A stretch of DNA of 64,000 nt from Anaerocolumna sedimenticola. GTDB lineage: Bacteria > Bacillota > Clostridia > Lachnospirales > Lachnospiraceae. Both the position numbers and the translations under genes were made by a program. Location: assembly GCF_009931695.1 (NCBI RefSeq), contig NZ_CP048000.1:4172501-4236500 (forward strand), in the 5' to 3' direction. Below the pieces are notes generated by a model. That model had not been told where the DNA came from. It made no database searches and worked only from the letters and a program-made list of their open reading frames with translations. Below are positions 1 to 8,843 of this stretch, in pieces (position 1 is the first letter of the stretch; every line of letters starts with the position of its first letter).

Positions 1-393
1 TGGAATATTATTTTTACTAAAAAATTTCAAATCAAATGTCTTGTTTTTATCAATGCTCATAACACCTCCTATAATAGTGCCTTTAAAGAAATAACAAATA
101 GATTGAGCAACATCTCCATTAGGATATTTGGTAAAATATTTTGAATATACTCCGATTAAATGCTCTACTTTAATATCAAGTCCTGTCTCTTCTTTAAGTT
201 CTCTAATAGCAGTTTCTTCTATAGATTCACCAACCTCAACCGCTCCGCCTGGAAGACCCCAAACATCTTCTGCATCACTTCTTTTTTGAAATAATATTTC
301 TCCTTTTTCATTAGTAATAATTGCCCCGGAGAAATTTAAAATTATTGCATCGTGTCCTACCTTACTTCTTATCCATTTAATATAATCACTCAT
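1..393 (-). CDS. NUDIX hydrolase, C-terminus cut by window edge
   Basis: About 131 codons are present, running off the left end of the window. Translating the minus strand from the ATG at 391-393 gives an uninterrupted frame with a complete Nudix box, GGAVEVGESIEET followed by AIRELKEETGL, which fits the G-x5-E-x7-R-E-x2-E-E-x-G pattern that holds the catalytic metal. Family members hydrolyse nucleoside diphosphates linked to another moiety; the substrate cannot be told from this fragment. The start is supported by an AGGAGGAG Shine-Dalgarno just upstream. It is the last gene of the minus-strand group but lies 660 bases beyond mazF, so it probably has its own promoter. Confidence 0.9.
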   Translation of the reverse strand, partial: MSDYIKWIRSKVGHDAIILNFSGAIITNEKGEILFQKRSDAEDVWGLPGGAVEVGESIEETAIRELKEETGLDIKVEHLIGVYSKYFTKYPNGDVAQSICYFFKGTIIGGVMSIDKNKTFDLKFFSKNNIP

Positions 394-750
394 TATACTC
401 CTCCTAACCTTCGATGCGATTATTTACATTAATGTAATGAAATATAGTATATCAACGTTTTAATTATAATATCAAATACCATATTATGTAAATATCTAAA
501 CTGACAGTGATTCTTTGTTCAAAATCATCAAATATTGGTGGTGAAATGGATTTTAATAGAATAAAAACTATATGCAGAGGAGACACTAAATTTATTAATA
601 TAATTTAATTTTATACTTTTTATTTTTATTTCACTAATTCTTCACAAAGTAAACACATTTTATTTCTAGAATTAAAAGTGGATAGTGAATGAAAAACACT
701 TTCTACTCCCACCCTATTATACGCATGGTTCTAAATTAAATTTAGTTACC

Positions 751-790
751 AAAAAGAAGAAGCCAGATGTCGTTACTGGCTTCTTCTTTT
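751..790. terminator. Bidirectional intrinsic terminator downstream of mazF
   Basis: A perfect 15-bp stem (752-766 paired with 776-790) with a 9-base loop, A-rich on the left arm and T-rich on the right, so it can end transcripts from either side. The T-rich right arm runs straight into the repeat at 792. Bases 394-750 between NUDIX and this hairpin are AT-rich and hold nothing I recognise. Confidence 0.8.
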
Positions 791-791
791 A

Positions 792-985
792 TTTCCGCGA
801 AAGCAAAAGTGAGAATTAGCAAGCTTGCTTGCAATAATTCGAACGCGCACGCGAACCGGAAGAAACTCGCAAAGCGTGTTTCTTCCGGTTTCCGCGAAAG
901 CAAAAGTGAGAATAGCAAGCTTGCTTGCAATAATTCGAACGCGCACGTGAACCGTAGAAACTCGCAAAGCGTGTTTCTTGCAGTT
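792..985 (+). repeat. Two tandem copies of the ~97-bp terminator-associated repeat
   Basis: Units 792-888 and 889-985 are near-identical. Each begins TTTCCGCGAAAGC, continues with the palindrome AGCAAGCTTGCT and a GAACGCGCACGYGAACC block, and ends in a hairpin with an 11-bp stem (CCGGAAGAAAC / GTTTCTTCCGG) that is perfect in unit 1 and degenerate in unit 2. The same element recurs at 13556, 28392 (minus), 39705 (minus, truncated) and 44086. Open frames in both directions across it are fortuitous. On the minus strand it sits in the 3' untranslated region of mazF, between the stop codon and the terminator at 751-790. Confidence 0.9.
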
Positions 986-1054
986 TACAAAATCTTTTAA
1001 AGATTCAATCAGATCGTTATAAAGATACCTATGATAAGTATCGTTTTTATCCTT

Positions 1055-1411
1055 TTACTTGATGTATGTATCTAATGCAAAACTAATAATCAGAGCCCGG
1101 TTTATTTTTTTTAATACGTCTTGATCTAGATGACATACTTTTTCTTTTAATCTTGATTTATCTATTGTCCTTACTTGTTCCAGTAATATAACAGAATCTT
1201 TTATTATACCATATTTATCTGCATCAATTTCTACATGGGTAGGAAGTTTCGCCTTATTCATTTTAGATGTAATAGCAGCACATATAACAGTTGGACTATG
1301 TTTATTTCCTGTATCATTTTGAATAATCAGAACAGGTCTGACTCCTCCCTGTTCAGATCCAATAACCGGTCTTAGATCTGCATAAAATATATCGCCTCTT
1401 TTAATTATCAC
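1055..1411 (-). CDS. ndoA: MazF/EndoA-type mRNA interferase toxin
   Basis: The protein of about 118 residues is a close match to Bacillus Endo[20 protein letters not shown] near the start, RPVLIIQND, the [11 protein letters not shown] stretch, KLPTHVEI, and [17 protein letters not shown]. Family members cut single-stranded RNA at short sequence motifs. The GTG at 1411 is preferred over the upstream ATG at 1456 because GGAG lies about 10 bases before it and the protein then begins, as in EndoA, just before the KRGD motif. It follows alr on the same strand, the usual Firmicute context, but the antitoxin gene normally found between them is absent from the 1456-1727 gap. Confidence 0.88.
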   Translation of the reverse strand: MIIKRGDIFYADLRPVIGSEQGGVRPVLIIQNDTGNKHSPTVICAAITSKMNKAKLPTHVEIDADKYGIIKDSVILLEQVRTIDKSRLKEKVCHLDQDVLKKINRALIISFALDTYIK

Positions 1412-1727
1412 TTTTATCACACTCCATTTTATGGCTTTAGTCTTATTATTTCCCAATTTTGACTTGTGTATTCCATAAAATGTTTTCTTTTATGTGATGA
1501 ATCGCAATATTTTAGTAATTCTTTGTATAATCTCTGAGTAATTCGTAGGATTTCCAATTATTCAGCATAAAAAACCCAAAAACACTCACAATAAACGTCT
1601 TAAAAGAATTAAATATTTTTACATATTTGCGGTGCATAAACCCATTAATGAGTTGCATAAATACATTGTATCATTAACTCCAGGAATATGTTTTCGTCAA
1701 AACCGCAGTGATTAAATTATTACAATT

Positions 1728-2924
1728 TTATTCTTTAACCTCAATTATCTTACCCTTTTGAAAATAAATACGCGGAATTCTTTTCCCAACATTACAAATA
1801 AACTCATAATTAAAGGAAAATGCCATAGCTGCCAGTTCTTCAACCGTAATAGTTCGCTCCCCGTCTTTACCAAGCAAAGTTACCGTATCACCTTGTTTTA
1901 CATTATCGATATCAGAAACATCAACCATAAATTGATCCATACATACTCTTCCAATGATAGGAGCATATTTACCATGAATTATAACTCTGCCTTTTGATGA
2001 TAAAAGTCTTGGATAACCATCACCATAACCAACAGGTATGGTAGCAATTCTCGTCTTCTTAGTTGTAACATATGTACTGCCATAGCTTACACCAACTCCA
2101 ACGTCTACCTCTTTAACATAACTAACATGCGTCTTTATTTCCATGGCTGGTTTTAAGGTAATTTTAGTCTTATCAACTTCTTCGGAAGGATATAAGCCAT
2201 AAGTAGAAATTCCGCTGCGAACCATATCCAGCTGCGCTTCCGGTAAATCTATAATTCCGGCACTGTTTGCTATATGCTTAATGGGTATTGTGATTCCTTC
2301 TGCTTCCAGTTGTTTTACAAAAGAAAGATATCTCTTTAACTGATTTTTAGATGATGTTTTATCCGTTTCATCAGCACAAGCAAAGTGTGAAAAAATACCC
2401 TCAATCTTTATCCCTTTTAGTGATGCGATTTTCTTAATTTCATTAATACTCTCTATTTTATCGCTAAATCCAATCCTGCTCATCCCTGTATCCAGTTTAA
2501 TATGGATATTCGCTGTTTTGTTCTGTTTTAATGCTTCTTTTGACAGTTCCTCCGCCGCACAGTACTGGAAAATAGCTGGAGTAATATCATACTTTACCAG
2601 CTCTTTAAACTGTTCTCTGGGGGTGTATCCAAGAATTAACAGCGGCTTTTTAATTCCTGCTTTTCTTAATTCGATTCCTTCTTCTAAAATAGCAATTCCA
2701 TATGCATCAACACCGATTTGATCTAACGCCTTTGCTATTGGTACTGCACCGTGTCCATAACCGTCAGCTTTTATTATTGCCATAATTTTAGTGGTGTTAT
2801 TTATTAATTTCCTTGTATTTAATATATTTTCGCAAATAGCATCAAGGTCAATACCGGCAGTTACCCTAAAATATCGTTCTTCTGCTTTTTCAATCGAAGA
2901 TAAGTCTGTGAAACCTGTTGTCAT
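1728..2924 (-). CDS. alr: Alanine racemase
   Basis: This PLP enzyme interconverts L- and D-alanine for peptidoglycan. The PLP-binding lysine is in AIIKADGYGHGA (Lys52 from the chosen start), the second catalytic tyrosine is in GVSYGSTY, and the C-terminal substrate region reads VGYGDGYPR then GRVCMDQFMVDVSD. Length (398 residues) is normal. The ATG at 2924 is chosen over the in-frame ATG at 2957 because GGAGG lies five bases upstream of it. It belongs to a minus-strand run acpS-nnrD-alr-mazF, with 45 bases between nnrD and this start, so co-transcription is likely. Confidence 0.95.
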   Translation of the reverse strand: MTTGFTDLSSIEKAEERYFRVTAGIDLDAICENILNTRKLINNTTKIMAIIKADGYGHGAVPIAKALDQIGVDAYGIAILEEGIELRKAGIKKPLLILGYTPREQFKELVKYDITPAIFQYCAAEELSKEALKQNKTANIHIKLDTGMSRIGFSDKIESINEIKKIASLKGIKIEGIFSHFACADETDKTSSKNQLKRYLSFVKQLEAEGITIPIKHIANSAGIIDLPEAQLDMVRSGISTYGLYPSEEVDKTKITLKPAMEIKTHVSYVKEVDVGVGVSYGSTYVTTKKTRIATIPVGYGDGYPRLLSSKGRVIIHGKYAPIIGRVCMDQFMVDVSDIDNVKQGDTVTLLGKDGERTITVEELAAMAFSFNYEFICNVGKRIPRIYFQKGKIIEVKE

Positions 2925-2969
2925 ATGTTCCTCCAATCTATACCAGGGTATCCTCATATGCCCATATAT

Positions 2970-4502
2970 TTAATCATTATTATTTAATACTTGTGCCAAT
3001 GCATCAATTATATCACTGGCAATCAAGCAATAACTTCCTTTTAATTCACGGGCTTTATCACCAGCCAGGCCATGTGTATAAACTCCCAGCTTAGCAGCTT
3101 CTTTTGCTTCTAATCCCTGTGCGATAAAAGCTGCGATAATACCCGTTAAAACATCCCCTGAACCTCCGGTTGACATTCCATTATTTCCCGATATATTAAT
3201 ATATCTTTCTTTTTTATTGGCAACGATGGTTCTGGCATCTTTTAATACAGTTATTAAATCATTTTTACAGGTACATATATCTGCAATACCTAAAAGATTA
3301 TTTATAATTGTATCTAACGGCATATCCAATAAAACGGATAATTCTTTCAAATGAGGGGTTAGAATTGTTTGTTTCGGTAAAATAGATACTATGTTTTCTA
3401 TTCTGCTGTTATCATTATGCATCGAATTAACTTTTTCAGATAATAAATTAATTCCGTCAGCATCTAATATTACCGGTACTTTTGCATGTTCTAAAACCAA
3501 ATCCAGTAATCTTCCCGATGTATTACTCATACCAATTCCCGGTCCAATTACTATTACTTTTGCCCATTCGATTTCTTTAAGGATTTGTTCCTCCGTACAA
3601 TCATCCCAGTTATCAGATTTATAAGTATAAAGTAATGCTTCCGGTAATTGTGACTGAATAATAATCCTGTTTTCTTCTGCAGTCATCACCTTTACTAAAC
3701 CGGAACCTGCACGGTAAGCCGCTTTTGCTGAAAAATAACATGCTCCGCTGATATTAACAGAACCTGCGATAACTAATACTTTTCCAAATGTTCCTTTATT
3801 GGAATAGTTTAACCTTTTCGGTAATTTATTTAAGTCATTCGTATCATAACTAAAATATGGTGAATTAACCTGGTTCACTGCAATCTCCGGGAATCCAATC
3901 TCTTCCACTATAACATTACCGGCATATTCACAACCCGGATATAATATAAGACCGATTTTATTTAACCCGAAAGTTATTGTATAATCCGCTTTTATGGCAA
4001 TGTCCATAGGTTTTGCAGTATCTGCAGACAGACCTGAGGGTATATCAACGGAATATACCGTATGACTGCCGGCATTAATTTCTTCGATGATTTCTTTATA
4101 AATACCGGATATATTCCTGCTAAGTCCGATTCCAAAGATTGCATCTATTATAATAGTATATTCAGTGATAGCTATATTGTTATATATAGAAATACCTAAA
4201 TTTCTGGCGATTAATAATTGTTGTTTTAACAAAGGAGATGCCTTATCTTCATCGCCAACCAGCAATATAGCAACCGTATAACTTTGAAGATATAATATAC
4301 GAGCGGCTGCTACTCCATCCGCACCATTATTACCAATACCGCATACTGCAAGTATTTTTTCTTTTGTTACACCATGCTTTTTCATTTCATCTATAACGGA
4401 TAAAGCAGCACGTTCCATTAATACAATCGCAGGTATACCAACTTTTTCAACCGTATAATCGTCAACTGCCTTCATCTGGGCAGAGTTAACAATCGTCTTC
4501 AT
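2970..4502 (-). CDS. nnr: Bifunctional NAD(P)HX epimerase / ADP-dependent dehydratase
   Basis: A two-domain metabolite-repair enzyme that epimerises and dehydrates damaged, hydrated NAD(P)H. The N-terminal YjeF_N part shows GNGxNG-like GIGNNGADG and VDIPSG; the C-terminal carbohydrate-kinase-like part shows GKVLVIAGS, VIGPGIG, LDADGINLL, LTPHLKELSVLL and the SGNNGMSTGGSGDVLTG motif. About 510 residues, normal for the fused form. The ATG at 4502 is preferred to the upstream one at 4598 because a GGGGTG Shine-Dalgarno precedes it and homology starts there. That Shine-Dalgarno lies within a palindromic repeat (4505-4550). It follows acpS in the putative operon. Confidence 0.93.
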   Translation of the reverse strand: MKTIVNSAQMKAVDDYTVEKVGIPAIVLMERAALSVIDEMKKHGVTKEKILAVCGIGNNGADGVAAARILYLQSYTVAILLVGDEDKASPLLKQQLLIARNLGISIYNNIAITEYTIIIDAIFGIGLSRNISGIYKEIIEEINAGSHTVYSVDIPSGLSADTAKPMDIAIKADYTITFGLNKIGLILYPGCEYAGNVIVEEIGFPEIAVNQVNSPYFSYDTNDLNKLPKRLNYSNKGTFGKVLVIAGSVNISGACYFSAKAAYRAGSGLVKVMTAEENRIIIQSQLPEALLYTYKSDNWDDCTEEQILKEIEWAKVIVIGPGIGMSNTSGRLLDLVLEHAKVPVILDADGINLLSEKVNSMHNDNSRIENIVSILPKQTILTPHLKELSVLLDMPLDTIINNLLGIADICTCKNDLITVLKDARTIVANKKERYINISGNNGMSTGGSGDVLTGIIAAFIAQGLEAKEAAKLGVYTHGLAGDKARELKGSYCLIASDIIDALAQVLNNND

Positions 4503-4504
4503 AT

Positions 4505-4550
4505 TAACACCCCTTGCATAACACATCTGCCGGCAGATGTGTTTACTGCC
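4505..4550 (-). repeat. Palindromic repeat family B, copy in nnr leader
   Basis: Contains a perfect 24-bp palindrome at 4520-4543 built on CACATCTGC / GCAGATGTG. Read on the minus strand the element is GGCAGTAA, the palindrome, then ATGCAAGGGGTGTTAATATG, so it ends in the ribosome-binding site and start codon of nnr. The copy at 43838-43879 is laid out the same way upstream of another gene. Confidence 0.8.
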
Positions 4551-4616
4551 ATATAATAAGTCCTCTGTCTTTATTATCATATTTTCAAAGAACCTCAAAG
4601 CAGTTTCTTTTTCATT

Positions 4617-4976
4617 CTAACTTTCTCCAACAACAAAAGCACATGCATATTTATTCGTATTTGTTATGCTGACAAAAATTTTGGCAATAGATAAAGCGTT
4701 AGAAATTTCTAAGGCGGAACCATATAAATTTACGTATGGTTTTCCTAAAGAATCTCTTAAAACCTCTATTTCGATCGGCTTGATATTATGAAAACCGGTA
4801 CCAAACATTTTAGAAACCGCTTCTTTAACAGCAAAATTATCTGCAAATTTATTTTTGCAGGATGCTGCTAATTCTATTTCTTTTGGTGTAAAATACTTTT
4901 TTTGAAATAATTCTTTTTCACAGGCCTTAATTACCCTGTTAATTTCTATCATATCTGTTCCAATACCAACAATCAT
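4617..4976 (-). CDS. acpS: Holo-[acyl-carrier-protein] synthase
   Basis: Transfers the 4'-phosphopantetheine arm from CoA to apo-ACP. The 119-residue length and motifs are typical: MIVGIGTDMIEINRV at the N-terminus with the metal-binding Asp, and FAVKEAVSKMFGTGF carrying the second acidic ligand, followed by the C-terminal SITNTNKYACAFVV strand. It sits just upstream of nnr on the same strand (18 bases from its stop to the upstream in-frame start of nnr), the arrangement common in Clostridia. Confidence 0.96.
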   Translation of the reverse strand: MIVGIGTDMIEINRVIKACEKELFQKKYFTPKEIELAASCKNKFADNFAVKEAVSKMFGTGFHNIKPIEIEVLRDSLGKPYVNLYGSALEISNALSIAKIFVSITNTNKYACAFVVGES

Positions 4977-5010
4977 AAATCAGACTCCCAGAAAGTTTAT
5001 GAGCATGAAA

Positions 5011-5622
5011 TTATAAGCTATTTTTTAATTCTTCATCAAGACCCTGCAGTAATTCCGGTCCCAGCATATCATGCATATAAGAATAAATAGCCGTATTTTT
5101 CATCTCCATATCTTGCTTTTCCAAAATCTTTTCTTTTAATTCATTTCTAATTTTTGAGACCCAAAGTGCAATTTCAGCAACTTTTTTATTATTGCTGTTT
5201 AATCTTTCATAACATACTTTAGCACTTTCTACAATCAACTGCTCATTAATTGCTTTAATTTGATAAGGCAACTCAATTAATTCATCCTCCGTGCGATTCA
5301 TCTTCTCACTGAGTTCTTTAATATACCGCTGATTTCTATCCAGAGTTTTCGCTTTAATTTTACCTATTTTTGAATCATTTACATCCATATGGGTTATGAT
5401 TTCCTGCATAAGTTTGTTCTTTAGAGCTTTCATATCTTTCATATCACTTGCCAATTTACCCTGTTGTTTGATCAGCTCGTTCAATTTTGCTTCAATTTCT
5501 TTTATATGAGCCGGCTTGTCATAATCCGGAAATAACTCATGCCAACGTTCATCCAAAGTCAGAATTGGAATTTTCTTACCTTTAAATATTTTCTCAAAGT
5601 TTAATTCTTTCTTTTTTTTCAT
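5011..5622 (-). CDS. Conserved coiled-coil protein of unknown function
   Basis: About 203 residues, very rich in Lys, Glu and Leu with long heptad-like stretches (roughly residues 40-90 and 120-185), suggesting an extended coiled coil. There is no signal peptide or membrane segment. The start at 5622 is preferred because GGAAG lies eight bases upstream; the frame also extends to a TTG seven codons earlier. The N-terminal KKIPILTLDERWHELFP stretch looks conserved-domain-like, but I do not recognise a family. It lies between rex and acpS, 40-60 bases from each neighbour on the same strand. Confidence 0.8.
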   Translation of the reverse strand: MKKKKELNFEKIFKGKKIPILTLDERWHELFPDYDKPAHIKEIEAKLNELIKQQGKLASDMKDMKALKNKLMQEIITHMDVNDSKIGKIKAKTLDRNQRYIKELSEKMNRTEDELIELPYQIKAINEQLIVESAKVCYERLNSNNKKVAEIALWVSKIRNELKEKILEKQDMEMKNTAIYSYMHDMLGPELLQGLDEELKNSL

Positions 5623-5684
5623 TAGTTTCACTTCCTTCACCAAAGTGATTGTAAGCTTTAAGTTAAAGTATGGATCAGGGTATA

Positions 5685-6341
5685 TTAATTTTTATCAGAT
5701 TCATCATTATTTTCTTCCAGTGCTTTTAAATTATATGATAAACGCATAAGACTTTCCGCCAGATGGACATTTTCAACCATGACATCACCCGGTAAGTTTA
5801 GATCTGTAGGCGCAAAATTCCAGATTGCTTTTATCCCCATACGGACTAAATCCTTAGCAATTGCCGGTGCTTTTAATTTGGGAATGGTTAAAGCGGCAAT
5901 ATGCACCGTATTGTTTTTCATAAAATCCTCCAGTTCATCAATCATACGGATTTCAGTACCTCTGATGGAAATTCCCTCTAATCTTGGATTGACATCAAAA
6001 ATTCCCCTGATATAAAATCCACGTCTTTCAAAATCCGTATAATTAGCCAGTGCCTGACCCAAGTTACCGGCACCGATTATAATTAAATTATAACATTTAT
6101 CCAAACCTAAAATTTTACCAATCTCTGTATATAAATATTCAACATTATAGCCGTAGCCCTGTTGTCCAAAACCACCAAAATTGTTAAGATCCTGCCTGAT
6201 TTGCGAAGCCGTTACTTTCATTCTTTCACTTAGTTCTTTCGAGGAGATACGAACTACATCATTCTCAAGTAATTCCCCCAAATACCTGTAATATCTCGGT
6301 AATCTTTGTATTACAGCTAATGATATTTCCTTTTCGTGCAC
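5685..6341 (-). CDS. rex: Redox-sensing transcriptional repressor Rex
   Basis: Rex senses the NADH/NAD+ ratio and represses fermentative and respiratory genes. The N-terminal winged helix reads IQRLPRYYRYLGEL with SSKELSERMKVTASQIRQDLNNFG; the Rossmann domain has IIIGAGNLGQALANY; the C-terminal helix that swaps between subunits follows FAPTDLNLPGDVMVENVHLAESL. The 218-residue length is normal. It is the first gene of the minus-strand group ending at the NUDIX gene and is divergent from the ABC-F gene. I looked for a Rex operator (TTGTTAA-N4-TTAACAA type) in the 260-base intergenic region and did not find one. Confidence 0.96.
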   Translation of the reverse strand: MHEKEISLAVIQRLPRYYRYLGELLENDVVRISSKELSERMKVTASQIRQDLNNFGGFGQQGYGYNVEYLYTEIGKILGLDKCYNLIIIGAGNLGQALANYTDFERRGFYIRGIFDVNPRLEGISIRGTEIRMIDELEDFMKNNTVHIAALTIPKLKAPAIAKDLVRMGIKAIWNFAPTDLNLPGDVMVENVHLAESLMRLSYNLKALEENNDESDKN

Positions 6342-6602
6342 GAATATTCCTCCTTTACTGATTTAACTTCATAAAAACCCATTTAAATTAATTATATGTG
6401 ATTGATATAAAATTGTCAAATATAGTTTGCCACCCTGCTTATTTGCTTTGTTACAGTTCAAACAATCTGTAACTTTGCTTTCTTGGTTTCTTTCCCATTT
6501 ACTTGACATTTTTACCGTATTACAATATGATTTTATAGGAATGTTTAATAACCTATACTATAATTACTATAATGCTCTCAAAAAATTAACGGAGAATACA
6601 AT

Positions 6603-8543
6603 ATGATTTTAGCATGTAAAAATATAAGTAAAAGTTTCGGTACGGATCAAATTTTAAATAATGTTTCTTTCCATGTTAATGACAGGGAAAAGGCTGCTAT
6701 CGTGGGGGTAAACGGTGCAGGAAAGTCTACCCTTTTTAAAATAATCATGGGTGAATTATCTGCGGATGAAGGCGAAATTATTTTCTCAAAAGGCAGTACG
6801 GTGGGTTATCTGTCACAACATCAGGAACTGTCTTCCGATAATTCCATATACGATGAAATTCTAACAGTTAAAAAAGACATAATTGAGTTGGATAACACCA
6901 TTCACCAATTAGAATCGGAAATGAAAAACGCTTCCGGTAATGAATTGGAACGGTTACTGGCTGGCTATACCAGATTGACCCATGAATTCGAATTAAAGAA
7001 CGGTTATGCATATAAAAGCGAAGTAGTCGGTGTTTTAAAAGGTCTTGGATTTACCGAAGAGGAGTTTGGTAAACCTGTAACTGCTCTGTCCGGAGGTCAG
7101 AAGACCCGGGTAGCCTTAGGTAAATTACTGCTAAGTACACCGGATTTAATCCTGTTAGACGAACCGACTAACCATCTGGATATGGAATCCATAGCCTGGC
7201 TGGAAACATTTTTATTGAACTATAAAGGTGCTGTTGTTGTAATTGCCCATGATCGTTATTTTCTAGATAGAGTTGTTACCAAAGTAATTGAAATTGAAAA
7301 TACCAAAGCAACATCCTATGATGGAAACTACTCTGCTTTTGCTGAGAAAAAAGCGTTCTTAAGAGATGCTATGTTAAAACACTATTTAAATCAGCAGAAA
7401 GAAATCAAACATCAGGAAGAGGTAATTGCCAAACTCCGCTCCTTTAATCGTGAAAAATCTATTAAACGTGCGGAAAGCCGTGAAAAAATGCTGGACAAAA
7501 TTGAACGGATCGATAAGCCGATAACTCAGGAGTCTCACATGTCTATTCGTCTCGAACCCCATGTAACAAGTGGAAATGATGTACTTAGTATTATCGGCTT
7601 AAGTAAGTCATTTGATTCCCTTAATTTGTTTAAACAAATTAATTTTGAAATAAAACGTGGTGAAAGAGTCGCAATCATCGGTAATAATGGTACCGGAAAA
7701 ACAACGATCTTAAAGATAATAAATCAACTGATACCGGCAGATGAAGGTGAAATCAAATTAGGAGCAAAAGTCAAAATCGGGTATTATGATCAGGAACACC
7801 AGGTCTTAAATCAGGACAAAACTTTATTTGATGAATTACAGGATACTTACCCCGATATGGATAATACTGAAATCCGTAATGTATTGGCTGCATTTCTTTT
7901 TACAAATGATGATGTGTTTAAGCGAATAAAAGATATCAGCGGCGGTGAGCGAGGCAGGGTATCCCTTGCAAAACTTATGCTTTCGGAAGCTAATTTTTTG
8001 ATTTTGGATGAACCTACCAACCATTTGGATATTACATCCAAAGAAATATTGGAAAATGCCATAAATAATTATACCGGAACTGTCCTGTATGTTTCCCATG
8101 ACCGTTATTTTATCAATAAAACAGCAACGAGAATTTTAGATTTAACCGGCTGTAATTTAATTAATTATATCGGAAACTATGATTATTATCTGGAGAAAAA
8201 ACCGGAAATGGAACGTATTAAATTAGCGGAAGCTGCCAGTTCACCCTTTTCTTCCGCTGCTGCTTCATTAAATACGCCAGATGTTCAGAATTCCGAAAGT
8301 AAATTAGACTGGAAACAACAGAAAGAAGAACAGGCTAAACTAAGAAAACGCCAAAATGATTTGAAAAAAACCGAAGACGAAATCAATAAACTTGAAACAA
8401 GAAATGAAGAGATAGACGCACTTCTAACCCGGGAAGAGATATTTACCAACGTTTCAAAATTACTGGAATTAAATAATGAAAAGAAAGATATTGAAAAACG
8501 TCTGGAAGAATTATTGATTTTATGGGAAGAATTAGCGGAATAA
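6603..8543 (+). CDS. ABC-F family ATPase (YdiF/Uup-like)
   Basis: Two ABC cassettes on one chain and no membrane segments, the ABC-F layout of ribosome-associated ATPases. Cassette 1 has Walker A GVNGAGKST, signature LSGGQ and Walker B LILLDEPTNHLD; cassette 2 has GNNGTGKTT, SGGERGR and FLILDEPTNHLD. A linker of about 80 residues joins them, and the final 90 residues are a Lys/Glu-rich coiled coil as in YdiF/Uup. The 646-residue length agrees. The ATG at 6603 follows GGAG. Members affect translation of difficult sequences, and some give antibiotic resistance; no specific role can be assigned here. Confidence 0.92.
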   Translation: MILACKNISKSFGTDQILNNVSFHVNDREKAAIVGVNGAGKSTLFKIIMGELSADEGEIIFSKGSTVGYLSQHQELSSDNSIYDEILTVKKDIIELDNTIHQLESEMKNASGNELERLLAGYTRLTHEFELKNGYAYKSEVVGVLKGLGFTEEEFGKPVTALSGGQKTRVALGKLLLSTPDLILLDEPTNHLDMESIAWLETFLLNYKGAVVVIAHDRYFLDRVVTKVIEIENTKATSYDGNYSAFAEKKAFLRDAMLKHYLNQQKEIKHQEEVIAKLRSFNREKSIKRAESREKMLDKIERIDKPITQESHMSIRLEPHVTSGNDVLSIIGLSKSFDSLNLFKQINFEIKRGERVAIIGNNGTGKTTILKIINQLIPADEGEIKLGAKVKIGYYDQEHQVLNQDKTLFDELQDTYPDMDNTEIRNVLAAFLFTNDDVFKRIKDISGGERGRVSLAKLMLSEANFLILDEPTNHLDITSKEILENAINNYTGTVLYVSHDRYFINKTATRILDLTGCNLINYIGNYDYYLEKKPEMERIKLAEAASSPFSSAAASLNTPDVQNSESKLDWKQQKEEQAKLRKRQNDLKKTEDEINKLETRNEEIDALLTREEIFTNVSKLLELNNEKKDIEKRLEELLILWEELAE

Positions 8544-8576
8544 AATTAAATATTCACTTTACTTTCGTAAAAGAAC

Positions 8577-8765
8577 AAAGTGTCAGCGTGCTGACACTTT
8601 CGCGCCCGAGCGGATTGCGTAGCAATATATTTCCTTTCCGCGAGGTATGCTTCCTGCCCAGGGGCTTTTTTATCGTATAGGACGTAATTTCCTATACGAT
8701 AAAAAAGGTTATAGCACATCGGATTAAAATCCGGTATGTAATAACCTTTTTTATATAAGCCCCTG
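8577..8765. terminator. Multi-hairpin terminator region between convergent genes
   Basis: Four nested or adjacent stems lie between the convergent ABC-F and gntR genes. An 11-bp palindromic hairpin is at 8577-8600. An outer stem CAGGGGCTT (8659-8667) pairs with AAGCCCCTG (8757-8765). Inside it are a 17-bp perfect stem (8666-8682 with 8690-8706) and a 12-bp stem AAAAAAGGTTAT (8701-8712) with 8741-8752, itself enclosing CGGAT/ATCCG. The inner stems share the A6 tract at 8701-8706, so they compete. A- and T-runs flank both, which suits a bidirectional terminator. Bases 8601-8658 are not explained. Confidence 0.75.
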
Positions 8766-8843
8766 CGTTAAGATAGAAGCCCTTGTTGCTATTGAATTGA
8801 ACTTATAATGATAACAATTTTTTATATTTATGTATGTCAGGTC

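Noticed and set aside
792..985. Repeat as a CRISPR array or tRNA-like gene
   Set aside because: Units are about 97 bases, directly joined with no spacers, and scattered singly elsewhere; the TTCGAA stretch does not sit in a cloverleaf.
742..1000. Overlapping open frames of 62-77 codons on both strands
   Set aside because: They lie wholly within the tandem repeat and its terminator, repeat the same peptide twice, and have no plausible ribosome-binding site.
6342..6602. Rex operator in the rex/ABC-F intergenic region
   Set aside because: No TTGTTAA-N4-TTAACAA-like inverted repeat was found.
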